Notes: generated from the sequence alone by a model not told the origin. 64,000 bases of DNA from Fusarium oxysporum f. sp. lycopersici 4287 (GCF_000149955.1 NC_030996.1:1443467-1507466); one strand, 5' to 3'; shown: positions 21,853 through 33,080, counted from the stretch's first letter. Numbers and translations: made by a program.

Positions 21853-24108
21853 ATGCAGCGGGGCGGCAGCGACGACGTGCCAATGACAGCAACTTTCCGC
21901 CTCAGCACTGCGAATGACTTACAGCTCATTCATTCTAATAGACGGAGTCGCCTCTCGTCCAAAGCCTGCCGCATGTGCCGGGCGCGAAAGGTGAAATGCG
22001 ATCTAGGCGGGAACTCTAGCGAACAATCCTGCCGTGCGTGTAAACAGGTCAACCTGGAATGTCTCTGGGATACGACAGATGGCCGGAAACGACGCAAACT
22101 GCATGTTGGGCATGAACAGGTGGCGGATAGGAGCATTGAAACGGATCCGCCTCAAACTGGCGGATCATCAATAGAGCATTCGCCAGTGGAGGCGGAGACG
22201 GGGTCTGCGAATCAGCTTGTCAGGACGAGGCACCTACCAGACCTCGAAACCGATCCTCTCAGTTTGTTTGGGGCTACGGACCCTGCAACTTCACTCTACT
22301 GCGGCCAATCTCCGATGCCGTGGCACCAGGCAGGAGTCTTAGAGATGGAAAATGAAGGCCTAGGGATCATAGGCATGTCGCCAGCGTGGCCCGCTGTTGA
22401 AGACTTTGTTCTGAATCTCGGCGCCGTCACTTTACCAAGCAATCACCATTCGGCCTCGATTGCCACCCCTACTGCGGGGAGGCGACCAAAACAAATCCAA
22501 CTCCGCATGTTCCGAAGATACGGTCCAACGGCGGTGGCTCCAGGCCTGAAGCGACTCTCCGTTGCCGTAGGAGCGCGTTCTGATAGCAGTTCAGGACCAC
22601 CGTTGGAAGACCTTCGTGAAGCAGATATGTCGACCAGCATGCAACAGGCGCCATCTTGCGTCACTTCCTCGGGCTGTGGAGATGATGCGATGCCAGATTA
22701 CTTCTACGGACTGCACTTCGACGTGGTATATCGGGCCTTGTATATCTTCTTTCAGACTTTCGGCGGGCATTTTCCCTCTCTTAACAACCAGGTCCTTGCC
22801 GGCCACGTCCGCTCGAGGCAGGCATCCAAGTTCCTCATTAGCTCCATCTTGGCCCTGGAGGCTCGCTTTTGCCCGGCCGACATGTTTCAGTCGACCACAG
22901 ACAGCGATTCGGAGCCAGGTTACGAGCGGCGGGCAGGGGCACGCTTCCTCAAAGCTGCCAAGGAACAACTCATGTGCCTCTTGGTTGTCCCTGCGCCCGA
23001 CGTGGTTGCTGGTCTCATCGTCCTTTCGTTGGCAGAATTCGGAAGCAACGGTGGCGAAGGAGGGTTGTGGATGTTCTCAGGCATGGCGATCCGCATGGCG
23101 CAGGACCTCGGCCTTCATCGCTCTGACGCGACCGATCTTGATCCACAAGCGGCTTTCTATGATCACGCCCCGCTTGGTTTGCAGGGCATTAGGGTCCCTA
23201 CTGACGAACAGTCTGCTCTTCATCAACAAAAGTCGAGACTCGTCATGTTTTGGCCTGCCTTCACTTTAGACGTCTACGTTTCCTTGCTAATGGGGCGTCC
23301 ACCCACGATCAGACGTGCCGAGATCGAGGTGCCGCTGCCGACCGCGGACGACATGAAGCCGGTACATCTTGACTTTGATGGTTCTCACAAGATGTGCCAC
23401 ATCATCTTTCCTGCAATGGCACGTTCCATGTACATATTTTCTGAAGCTGTTGAGCTCTTTAATCTGAACAAGGGCGCCGAATACATCTGCTCTCTCGAAG
23501 AAATCGAAAACCTTGAAAAGAAGGTGGCACAATGCTACCATGGCCTCGACGCTAGTCTTATCTTTAGCACGGATACCTACAAGAAGTCTTCGAGTGATGG
23601 GCATGCCGGCCTCTTTTTGATGCTTCACCTCTACTTTTATACCTTCGTCGCGCTCTTGTCAACCAGAGGGTATCGATCTCTTATTGTACACGAGAGGAGT
23701 AAGAGATCCGCCCAGGTTGCTTGCCAAAAGATCTTGCAGACTCTGGCGATTGCTGAAGCCGTCGACGATAAGGGATACACGGCGACTCCCTTCCTGGCAT
23801 ATAGCATCTTTGTGGCAGCGTGCACCTTGCTAGAAGACATGGCACTCGACACCGAAGGAGCTGGCGATTTCATCACTACAGCGGATTTTGCCGATATCGA
23901 CTTTCTCAGCCAGAAACTCCGCGAGATATCCCGCTTCTTTCACAGCGTCAATGCAACCAGCGACGCTATCCGCGTGAAGAGACGGGGTCGTGGACCCGAC
24001 AGCGGTAACGGCAGGGAGGACAAGGAAGACGCGGAAAGTCACTGCGTTCTCGAGCTTCAAGACAAGGGCATCATCAACAGGTACACGACTCCCTCAACTA
24101 GTGACTGA
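21853..24108 (+). CDS. Zn2Cys6 transcription factor with fungal-specific regulatory domain
   Basis: Intronless 751-aa nuclear regulator. The Gal4-type cluster is near residues 37-69: CRMCRARKVKCD, then CRACKQVNLEC with the spacing expected for a binuclear zinc cluster, followed by basic GRKRRK. A middle-homology (fungal_trans) domain spans roughly 290-560; signatures include YFYGLHFDVVYRALYIFF, GLWMFSGMAIRMAQDLGLHR and MGRPPTI. The C-terminus ends with a charged tail. It faces the same way as the rhodopsin-like gene, about 450 bp downstream across the AT-rich island. Target unknown. It is one candidate, by proximity only, for the CGGACCG sites about 6-9 kb upstream. Confidence 0.93.
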   Translation: MQRGGSDDVPMTATFRLSTANDLQLIHSNRRSRLSSKACRMCRARKVKCDLGGNSSEQSCRACKQVNLECLWDTTDGRKRRKLHVGHEQVADRSIETDPPQTGGSSIEHSPVEAETGSANQLVRTRHLPDLETDPLSLFGATDPATSLYCGQSPMPWHQAGVLEMENEGLGIIGMSPAWPAVEDFVLNLGAVTLPSNHHSASIATPTAGRRPKQIQLRMFRRYGPTAVAPGLKRLSVAVGARSDSSSGPPLEDLREADMSTSMQQAPSCVTSSGCGDDAMPDYFYGLHFDVVYRALYIFFQTFGGHFPSLNNQVLAGHVRSRQASKFLISSILALEARFCPADMFQSTTDSDSEPGYERRAGARFLKAAKEQLMCLLVVPAPDVVAGLIVLSLAEFGSNGGEGGLWMFSGMAIRMAQDLGLHRSDATDLDPQAAFYDHAPLGLQGIRVPTDEQSALHQQKSRLVMFWPAFTLDVYVSLLMGRPPTIRRAEIEVPLPTADDMKPVHLDFDGSHKMCHIIFPAMARSMYIFSEAVELFNLNKGAEYICSLEEIENLEKKVAQCYHGLDASLIFSTDTYKKSSSDGHAGLFLMLHLYFYTFVALLSTRGYRSLIVHERSKRSAQVACQKILQTLAIAEAVDDKGYTATPFLAYSIFVAACTLLEDMALDTEGAGDFITTADFADIDFLSQKLREISRFFHSVNATSDAIRVKRRGRGPDSGNGREDKEDAESHCVLELQDKGIINRYTTPSTSD

Positions 24109-25118
24109 GGCAACCGGAACCCTTGATGTGCACAACTACCTATGAAGGCAAGCTCCCTCGCTGTCACCCTCATGCTGGTCCCATCAGCAGGCCAACTTGA
24201 CCCGTTCCGGCACCTACTCATACCCCTCCACTTTCAAGTCCTCTATTTCTGTATCTTCTGCTGGAATCTATACAGGGGGTCATACATGTTCGACTTGTCT
24301 TCCGTGAACGCCATCTCATCTATCCTCTGTGTCGCATATCAGTGCAGGAAGGCCTCACGTCGGGTCATGACGGTGAATTTCTCACTTACCAGCCGTAAAT
24401 CTCATGGACAACAATGGAATTCCCCACGAACGTCGAAGCCAACAATCCGCGCGGGATGATATCGTGGTGAGTGATCTGCGCCTTATCTGGGATCTATTCG
24501 ACGAAGTAGGCCTACTTCTTCATTCAGATCTGCTCGATCTCACCCTCAAACTGCTTCATTGATACCATTCCCCGACTGCGAGATGTTTGCTAATTTGCGA
24601 GCTCAAAGAAGAGGCCACTGAAGCCGCACGAGGTTCACGGCCAGTTTTGTGACGATCGTAAGGATTCGCAAGGGATAAACCGGTTGTGCTAGGGAATACT
24701 AGCATTATTACTTATGGATATTGTTCAAGTCACGTCTGGTAACGTGCCTGAAGGGTATTTAGTGTAACAAAGCTGTATTACTAGCTAAAGTAGCTTATAC
24801 AAGAGAGTGAAAGGGCCACGAGGTACGAGACCTAAACTTCGAATCGAGACCAACGCTCAAAAAAACAGGGATAGGATTCGAACTTAAATAGCATCTGTCT
24901 CATGGTGATCATGCGTCAAAAGGATTTACTATAAATTATTTTTATTTAGTCAAGAAGATAGGGCAGTTAAATAGCCAGTTAGTTGTGAATTCTGGGCAAC
25001 ATGATGTCCAACCTCCCCCCCCCCCCTCTGCCGTGATGGCATTGTTTCTCTCTCACTTAGAGGTACTTTCTAGTCAACATGCTCTGCAGTTAACGCTCTT
25101 GCGTCTGTGCCACCCTTC
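24109..25118. other. Intergenic, about 1 kb, with a tRNA-like B-box fragment
   Basis: No gene. On the minus strand around 24866-24900 lies GTTCGAATCC followed at a short distance by a run of seven T, but no complementary acceptor arm or A box was found. A run of 12 or more C lies at about 25013-25025. Confidence 0.5.
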
Positions 25119-25946
25119 TCATGCTTCCCTCCTCACAATTGACATCTCAATCACCACCTTCCCGTTCGTATTTCGCAAGATCTTCAGCAACCGCAGATCC
25201 TGCAAGATCCAATCAGGCGTCGACGACGCAATCTGCTTATACGTATGGCTAGTTAATAAGCCGATAACCCTACAGCCTGCTGCCTTGCGGCCGCAATGCC
25301 CGCTGGGCTATCCTCGATGACAAGGATGTTGAACCGTTCATCAACCAGTCCGAGCCTTTCACGCCCCAGTACATAAGCAGCAGGATCTGGCTTGCCGTTC
25401 TCCACAGACTCTGCCGTGACGAGGAGTTTTGGCGCTGTCGGCAGTGCTAGATTCCGCGTTTCCCGCCACTGTTGTACAAGTGGTAGGGTACTCGACGTCA
25501 CAAGAGCCCAGGGCACAGAGTGTGCGGCGAGAGCGGAAAGAAAGTCGATAGCGCCTGGAATCTCCTTCGCCAGGTGCCCGTGGTTGACCGGAATCACGCT
25601 TTCAATGGACCTTACGACTAAAAGCAGTCAGTCAAGTACATGAATTTTTGAGGTGATCACGACGATTTACAGTCCCAGGTAGCAAAATCTGGTGCAATAA
25701 CCTGCAGCACATCGAGGCTGCGACGACCATGCGACATCTCGAGGATAACTCTTGGGTCGACGTTGATTCTCTTCCCTACACTGGAAGATGTTAGTGCCCA
25801 AGGACTCTGTCTCAAGTGATCGCTTACTCTGCCCAATGCTTGACGACCGCTTCTGTTGAGTCGATGAACGTCCCGTCCAGGTCAACGAGGAGCCCGTCAA
25901 AAATCGCCTCATTTCTTTGACATTCTCCAGCTTGAGGTCCGTTCAT
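25119..25946 (-). pseudogene. HAD-superfamily sugar/glycerol-phosphate phosphatase, frameshifted
   Basis: Haloacid dehalogenase-like phosphatase of the DOG/GPP type. Three exons from ATG 25944-25946; introns use GTAAGC...TTCCAG and GTAAAT...CTTTTAG. All four HAD motifs are visible: DLDGT (nucleophile and acid/base Asp), LVTSST, NGKPDPAAY (motif III Lys) and IEDSPAGI. Just after DSPAGIAAARQ the frame breaks: the conserved continuation AGCRVIGLLTSHTYKQ and a sensible C-terminus PDWILQDLRLL, ending at TGA 25119-25121, lie in another frame, while the original frame stops at 25253. One missing base near 25275 would explain it. Splicing out 41 nt restores frame but would delete the conserved strand. 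Truncated, decayed or sequencing error. Confidence 0.75.
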
Positions 25947-26737
25947 CTTATTTATTGTGTAGAAAGAAAGTCGTAGCACGAGACAAGAACGAAAGCCCCC
26001 GACAAGGATATCTGTGCCTTTAAACCTTGAGCTTCATCGGCACTTTACCCCTTTGGTATCTCCGGGCTATCTCATCCGAGTAACTGCGACTCACCTACGA
26101 GTGGCTCCGAATGGGGTTCAGGACTTGATAAGATTGTTGTACTAGTCGTCAAATTGGCAACATAAATCCACCTCACACATTTTCATAGCCCCATTCCCCC
26201 CGGAGATAGAAAGGTTATGCCTGTAACAGGCTTCTCCGTCGGACAATTTAACAACCCCGCTGTCTGCCTACTTATCCAACTTTCCACAGCGGTGCCGAGA
26301 AGTCAGACTCGGGGTGAAATAAGAATACGCAGCGTTTTCTCACCTAAAAAATACCACCAAAATCCCTTAATGCTGGATATTTCATTAATATAATTAATAT
26401 CAAGGCCATCGGAGTCTCGAACTTTGGCCAAATAGAGTTGGAGGAGATCCTCCAGCACGGCAACGTGGTAGGGGTTTAATCATCCCTAACGACATAAAGC
26501 GACTGACTGACCCCGGTCACATAGTGGTTGCACAAGGTCAGCCCAGTTAGTCTGCCTTGGGCATGAAGTTTCAATACTCAGCCTCCAATAAACGGTGTCT
26601 TAGGTTCTTCATCAGTCCCGCCAAGCCAGACTGCAACCACCATGCCGCATTATTCTAAAATATAAATATCCGCAAGGTCATTTAATCGATCACATCACAG
26701 CTTCCGCCCTCAAGACCCAACTTTCACTATTGGAATA
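25947..26737. other. Intergenic between divergent HAD and HET genes
   Basis: No gene. Presumed promoters for both flanking genes. Confidence 0.55.
26661..26667 (+). promoter_or_regulatory. TATA box of the HET gene
   Basis: TATAAAT 77 bp upstream of the HET-domain ATG. Confidence 0.45.
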
Positions 26738-28648
26738 ATGAACCTTTACCATCCTCTTACTTCTGACAAGAAACATTTTGATATCAGAATTTGCATACTA
26801 CTACCCAAAAGTCACGGCACTCTGGTCACTTGCAAGCTAAAAACTTTAAACTTACTGGAAGACAAGGTCGACTATGAAGCCCTTTCTTACGCTTGGGGCA
26901 GCTCCGAGGATAACGCGACGATAACAGTAAATGAAACCACGCTGCAAGTCACCCGAAATCTGACAGACGCCCTGACGTATCTGAGACACGACTCAAAGTT
27001 GCGTTCTCTTTGGATCGACGCCATTTGCATAAATCAATCCGATGTAGATGAGCGAAATTCGCAAGTTCGTGCAATGGGCCGGATCTATTCCTCTGCCTCG
27101 TGTGTCATTTCATGGCTTGGGCTTAAGGATGATCCCATTGACTATGTTGAACAAATGAAAACCGCAAGGTCGTTTATCGAATTGGTCAGGTCATACTCGG
27201 CAGACGAACTATTTGCACTATTGCTGGACAGCCCAAGCAAAGAGGACCTTGAAAAAGTATTTGAAGATGGTCTCTATTCTCTCCAGCTTGTCATCGGCGA
27301 GCGAAAGTATCGTCCGCCTTATTGGCGAAGAGCTTGGATTATCCAAGAAGTCAGCTCAGCTCGACTTTGGAAATTGCAATCGGGTGCGCTTTGCATTTCA
27401 GAAGGGGATATTGAAGTAGTCATGGAAATACTCAAGGACCCCAGGGTAAAGACTGTCATGAAGACAAAGTATCAAGAACGAAGACTTCGAGCACTGATAG
27501 GTCTCAATTCTTTCTTGTCTGTATCAGTGTATCGCAGCATTCTCTGTCCCCCCGAGACGTCACTTTCAGAGTTGTTCATAAGTTCTCCCAATCAGGGAAC
27601 GTCAGCATTGTTGACTCCTAGGACTCAAGGTTTTTGGCCTTTACTTAGTCTCTTGAGGCATAGTTGGTCCAGACTATGCGCAGATCCAAGGGACAAAGTG
27701 TTTTCTATCTTAGCGGCCTCCGACATGAAAGATAGCCGTTCCCAACGGCTCGATATCGATTATACGAGATCAATTTCTAGAGTATATACAGAATCAGCCA
27801 AGGCCATTATTGAGACTAGCTGTTCTCTCGATGTCCTTTCTTATGTCAATGCGGCAGATAGAACCGGCTCATGGGATCTGCCATCATGGGTTCCGAATTG
27901 GGGCACATATAAAACACCTGACACAGCGGATCGACCGATCTCTTATAACCAACAACGAGCCATGGGTAACTCAGTAGCTCGAGTCAGTTTTCTACAACGT
28001 TCCGGAAAAGAAATACTACTTGCTTGGGGAATTTGTTTCGGTACAGTAGTGGGGCTGAGAGATCCGTTGATTAATATCGACACAGAGCGGATGAGAGACA
28101 AAGCCCGAATTGCGAACCTTGAATACCTAAGCTTATACCGCCAGCTTCCGTCAGTCTTCAGAGACCTATCAGAATTAGCACTGCCGAATCAACTTTCGGG
28201 TGAATCTTTCCGCCGCACATGCTCTCTTGGCCTTCTTGGTCACGAAGTCGATGATTCATTCCAAGAACTTCTCGATGAACTGCCACTGGAATCTCCGGAC
28301 AACAAACAAGCCCTAAGCTCAACTGTTGAGAGTCTTATCAAAAGGTTCGGCTACAGATACAGGACAATGGCATTAGCATTGGCGAATCGTTCAATATTCG
28401 TGGCCAAGCCAACCAACTTGGGCAAAATACAGCTCAACTACGAGATCGGAATAGGTGAGGCCGCCGCGGTCCAAGAATCTGACCTTGTGTGCCTCCTTGA
28501 AGGCTGTGGCACGCCACTGATCCTGCGGCCAATGGGTTCGCAACACGTGGTGGTGTGTGCTGCATATGTTGATTCCCTGATGGCTGGATTTGGATTTTCC
28601 TGCATGAGAGAGGGGCTGTTTGAGGCTCAGAAATTCCAACTCGTCTAG
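26738..28648 (+). CDS. Heterokaryon-incompatibility (HET) domain protein
   Basis: Intronless 636-aa protein. The HET domain occupies the N-terminal third: YEALSYAWG at about residues 46-54, LWIDAICINQ at about 91-100, then ERNSQVRAMGRIY and VISWLG. The signature RRAWIIQEVSSAR follows near residue 200 and DPRDKVFSILAA near 315, the usual order in full-length HET proteins. No NACHT, kinase or repeat domain follows; the C-terminal half is family-typical but uncharacterised. Known HET proteins trigger regulated cell death on contact with non-self or on NLR signalling. It is followed on the same strand by an FHA-like kinase gene, hinting at a shared role (inference). Confidence 0.94.
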   Translation: MNLYHPLTSDKKHFDIRICILLPKSHGTLVTCKLKTLNLLEDKVDYEALSYAWGSSEDNATITVNETTLQVTRNLTDALTYLRHDSKLRSLWIDAICINQSDVDERNSQVRAMGRIYSSASCVISWLGLKDDPIDYVEQMKTARSFIELVRSYSADELFALLLDSPSKEDLEKVFEDGLYSLQLVIGERKYRPPYWRRAWIIQEVSSARLWKLQSGALCISEGDIEVVMEILKDPRVKTVMKTKYQERRLRALIGLNSFLSVSVYRSILCPPETSLSELFISSPNQGTSALLTPRTQGFWPLLSLLRHSWSRLCADPRDKVFSILAASDMKDSRSQRLDIDYTRSISRVYTESAKAIIETSCSLDVLSYVNAADRTGSWDLPSWVPNWGTYKTPDTADRPISYNQQRAMGNSVARVSFLQRSGKEILLAWGICFGTVVGLRDPLINIDTERMRDKARIANLEYLSLYRQLPSVFRDLSELALPNQLSGESFRRTCSLGLLGHEVDDSFQELLDELPLESPDNKQALSSTVESLIKRFGYRYRTMALALANRSIFVAKPTNLGKIQLNYEIGIGEAAAVQESDLVCLLEGCGTPLILRPMGSQHVVVCAAYVDSLMAGFGFSCMREGLFEAQKFQLV

Positions 28649-29539
28649 ACCTTCCTCCAGCTCAGTGCCTACATAAAGAGGTTTTCCGTATCTGATTTTG
28701 CCGCTCCATCTGAACCTTATACATCATTACAAGACCCAACTCACCAATCTCTCTCCCTTGAAGTCACAGCCCTATCTACCTCTCGGTGGTGAGTAAAAGT
28801 GCTGAAGTCACCATATAGTACTAAAACTCATAGTCCATGATGACTGAACTTGAAGATAAAGTCAGGCGCGAGGAGGGCATAGTGTCGCGGCCAGAATCAA
28901 CTCTGAACAATTCATCTGAAAACACGGGTCAGGCAACATATCAACAACCTGAAGAAGAAACAACTACCCAGGGTCAAGAAGATACTTCGGAGAGGCGACC
29001 AAGGAAGGACAAAGACAAGCGATCTTCCGAGAACTGATAGTCCTATATGCACGAAATAGCTATACTGAGAATTCAACACTGGTTATGCAAAACATACTTG
29101 CAAATTCTAACATCTGTTTCCAGGGCTTTTGGGACTGCGTTTACCAGTACCAACGTGACCCATCAAGAGAGGAGGCATATACTTTATCTTTTTTACGTGT
29201 TCTGTGAGGCTGAAAAGCCCTTTCATGCGTGTCAGCTTATGTGGCTTAAATCATTGGATCATGCCCTATTATTTGGTTTCATCGCACGATTTGCAACCAA
29301 TAAACCTCCCTGATTCTATCTGGAGGGTGCTACAGTGTTTTTAATTTCATGCATTGTAATTTTCATATGGCCAATCACTAGAGCTTTTACCTCTTCTCCC
29401 GTTTCAGCTCTCATCACAAGAATTCCTTATGCCGGTTCTGTGATGAATTCGCAATTTCTAACCGAATCATCCTCATATCTTGGCATTAGCCTTCTTTGTC
29501 CCTTCGTTCAAGACGCATCCTGCAAGTTGTATATTAGCA
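28649..29539. other. Intergenic with short low-complexity ORFs
   Basis: An ORF at 28837-29037 encodes a 66-residue polar, Glu/Thr/Gln-rich peptide without known domain, and one at 29047-29313 has no resemblance to anything. Neither is called as a gene. Confidence 0.45.
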
Positions 29540-31181
29540 ATGGACCCAGATATTCTTGCTGTTCTCTTCCCACTGGAAAGAAACGCAAAAAGAGCCTTCC
29601 GACTCCCCGAAAATGCGTCATTCCATTACAAACATCACAAACCAAGTACCCCGCACAGTGACGGGCAAAACCGGGATTGTGGGAAGAGTTGGGACAGCTG
29701 TGAACACCTCGAGATCCATTTTCAACATCCTCGACGCAAGTTTAGATGTCCTGACGAAATCAGGCAGCCTGACTACAAAAGACCTCGCTGGACAATTGGG
29801 GGCGATCCAACATCTACTGTCTACTTGGGAAAAGATCTCTTAATCGAGCCTGAAGCCCTAGAATTGAGCATTTATCGCGAGTATAAGCCTTACATTGTTT
29901 TATCCCGCCGTTCGAGTAACACAGAGAACTTTCCCATGGTCTCTGTTAGCTTTGATGGTCAAAATAAGTCTGAAGTTTTCTGTGGCAGCTCTATCCTTGC
30001 ATTCCAGCCAGGTTCAATGGCGCCATGGAAGAATGTGACGATAAGTATAGGGCCACTTTCTTTTCGAATTATATTTCCGAACCATCATCAGAGTCCTTCT
30101 GATCCGCCATACCTTCAGAATCTAGTCCAGAGTGCGTCCTGGTTCCCTCCGGTTGGATCTAAAGTGGGGAGTAGGTACCCATTACTCGAGCCACAACTTT
30201 ATCATCGAGATAAGATTCTTGGTCAAGGAGGGTTCGGGGCAGTCTACAAATACATCCAATACGCCAGTGGGCGGACGTATGCTGGAAAGGCTATCAAACC
30301 ATCAAGAAATGACCCTAAGGGGCACAACACCATGGAAAAGGTGAAAAAGGAATTCACTTACATGTCAAGAGACTCGGTACGTTGTCTATCTTACTTCAAA
30401 AGGCTTGTTCTAACGATATGTACAGCGCTTCATTGTCGAAGTACTGGGTATAGTACGCGATGGTTTTGGGTCTCCTGTTATACTTATGCCGATGTATCCT
30501 CTTGGTAGCTTAGCTGGCTGTTCCCTCACGGAGAGAGAGTCCGTTTCCACTTTCAAACAAATCCTTATGGGACTTATCCAGCTTAAGAAGTTCGACATAT
30601 TACATCGGGATATAAAACCAGGTAATATTCTAATTAGGAAGCGGACGCCGGAAACCTTCCAGATTGTTCTTGCAGACTTTGGTTTCGCGGGTAAATACAC
30701 AGAAGAGTCCGAGTACTTCTATGGAACAGCATATTATAAGGCACCCGAAATCTTCGACGAATCGGCTAGAGTAGTCGATGACAGGTCTGATGTGTGGTCG
30801 ACAGGCATTGTTGTGCTTGAGAAGATGTATGGGCTTGATAAAGGAAGGCATCCCAAGCCCAAATACGACTCTGAGAGGGAAGAATGGTATGCAAACTGGC
30901 AGAAGGAAGTGAGGCAGAAGGTTGAAAATATCAACTGTGAGTCTGAACTAGGAGGTTTGATGAAGATAATGCTTGAGGGAATCTTTGTGGATTGTGGCGA
31001 GAGAGTTGATGCTAAGCGATGCCATGGGACTGGTTCGCGAATCAAGCTATGGAGGAGGCATTCACTTCGTGCGCGTTGGTGGAAGTCTTGGGTGAAATGG
31101 GTGGATGGAACACCAGAAATGAGACAGACAGATAGCCAGGGGGAAAGGGAGAGAAAAAGAAATGTAATAAATACGAGTTAA
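29540..31181 (+). CDS. Ser/Thr protein kinase with FHA-like N-terminal region, 3' end frameshifted
   Basis: Fungal kinase family with an N-terminal phosphopeptide-binding-like region and a C-terminal kinase. Exons 29540-30376 and 30426-31181 (intron GTACGT...TGTACAG). The ATG at 29540 gives the family-typical MDPDILAVLFPLERNA; an in-frame ATG at 29480 is less likely. FHA-like signatures are HLEIHFQHPRRKF and WTIGGDP. Kinase motifs: glycine loop ILGQGGFGAVYK, AGKAIK, catalytic loop HRDIKPGNIL, LADFGFAG, APEIF and DVWSTGIVVLE, all intact. After RVDAKRCH the annotated frame turns Arg/Lys-rich, whereas another frame continues naturally as DWFANQAMEEAFTSCAL, so a 1-base loss near 31024 is likely. 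Convergent with the next gene (54 bp gap). Confidence 0.85.
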
Positions 31182-31234
31182 CCAGCATATCTTAGATTTA
31201 AAATAATATTATAGTAAGGTATGTTTTGTTTTAC

Positions 31235-33080
31235 TCAATTCTTCGGAACAATCTTGCAGTTACATGGCTTTCCAAACTCACACGTCGGAACCTCCGGCCA
31301 GACTATTTTGGGTACCGCTCTTGCAGTCGCTAGATTGAGTGATATATCAATTTCCTCTCGCCTTCCAGGCATCGGGGTTGACATAGCTCTTAGCACTTGT
31401 CCTCGGCCAGAAGGCTTCGTAGGCAGTCCTGGTGACAGTACGGCTGATGGAACATCTGATGGCGAAGCCGCTGGCCCAGTGCCATGAGGAACCACCGGTC
31501 TTGATCTCGTGTCTGGCTTTTGTTCTTTAGTGCTTGAAGTCTCTGCCCCAGCGCCGGAAATGTCTTGAGATGTGTCCGGAGAAGGCGGCCGGTCCTGGTT
31601 GTCTTTGACTGTCGCGTCAAAATGCTTCTGAGCAATTAAACAGGTTTCCTCTGCCGCTTTGGCGCTTCTTTTGCTCGCATTGGCCGCCACCTCACCCGCA
31701 ATAGCGCTTCTCTTGCTTGCTTTGGCCGTTTGTCGTGTCGCCAACGCCGTCACCCCGTTTGTAACAGCTGCCACTGCTCCAAAAATCCAAGCTGCTGTTG
31801 TATTTGAGACCTCAACAGGCGAATTGACTTTGGCTTGACCATTCGAGGCTATGTTAGTAGCTCCTGTGGTAGCAGGTATAGCGGATGACAAGGCGAAACC
31901 TGTGTTTGGCGAAGTGGTGGCGGATAGGTTTTGGGGTATGGACTCCTGGCACAGATCTGGATTATCTGGCTGTAGCTCAGCTCTTGATTCCTTAAACCTG
32001 TTTCTTTTGTGGTTTTGTTCTGCTTCCCTCGGGGAATAGCCCTTTTTGTCTTGATTGCTTCCTTCACCGCCATTGCAATGCGGTGGTTGATATATTTCTG
32101 GGATTTGTTGAATCACGTTGGTGCCAGTAGTTGTGTCACTTCTCATTATGTTATTTCCCGCTCCAGATTTCCTCGCTTCACTTTTCGCTTTTTCCCATCT
32201 CTTTGAGTCCTCCTGTAGTCTTTTTATCATAGCCTGAGAAATACGTTAGAGGTTGCGATAAAACAAACGTCAGTCAACATAGGAAGGGGAACTTTACCGA
32301 AGTTAACTTGCCCTGGGATTTAATGAAATAGCCTCGCACAGACCTTCCTGCTTTTATATCCTGCATAATTAGAAAGGTTGCAGTCAGTGATATGTTTACG
32401 GAACGACCGTAGCATACAAGGGATGTTATACATCATCATACCTCGCAATAGCCAAGTCTCACAGAAGCATTACCTCCCAAGTAATGACATATATCCTTAG
32501 CAATGACTTCTCGGTCGATACCGCAGTCTGGTAGAAAATAGCCATTCCCATCGTGCCTGTAGGAACCTTTGCCATCGTCGTCAGCACGACTGTCCGGCGA
32601 TGTCGACCGTATGTCCCCGACGTCTTGAGTGCCATTGTAACAGAGTTCATCACGATTCGCTGATGTACACTTCAACAGTGAACTGATAGAATGGCTGATA
32701 TCTGTGAAGATCGAAACCAGATCTTCTATCAGATGAGGATCGTTCCCGCGGCCCTCGTTATCGATGGCATTCTCGCTGCTGGAGAGTTGCTTCAAATAAT
32801 TTTTTTCTTTTTGTATGGTGTAGAAGGCGTATCTGAGGAGCCCATTTAAGTCACAAAGGGTGTCTTCTCGGTTCTGTGACATGTAACGCGGAATTGTTAT
32901 TGCGCTGGTTGCTGAAAAGCGGTGTTCAGGCTTGCCATGCCAGATTCTGAATCGTGCTTGCTCGTTCCTGATGTGATGCTCAAACGACGAGTTCAAACCA
33001 ACGCATCTTGACAAAGCGTCTATAACATCATCAAAGGCGAGAAGGCATTTTACAATATCGTCAGCAACAGTGTCTGCCAT
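31235..33080 (-). CDS. Protein with fungal NLR-type helical N-terminus and Ala-rich hydrophobic C-terminal half
   Basis: Three exons, all joining in phase 0: 32442-33080, 32298-32360 and 31235-32233, about 566 aa. The N-terminus (DVIDALSRCVGLN, NEQARFRIWHGK, DLNGLLRYAFYTIQKEK) resembles the unnamed helical domain that opens many fungal NLR, ankyrin and C2H2 proteins (recognised by pattern, moderate confidence). The third exon has a hydrophobic segment AAWIFGAVAAVTNGVTALA, then an imperfect 16-residue repeat containing ASKRSAIAGE and ASKRSAKAAE, a disordered Pro/Ser region and a Cys-rich end CEFGKPCNCK. No enzyme motif. The tail-to-tail kinase neighbour may be a partner (inference). Confidence 0.75.

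Noticed and set aside
28837..29037. 66-residue polar ORF
   Set aside because: Low-complexity composition and no supporting context.
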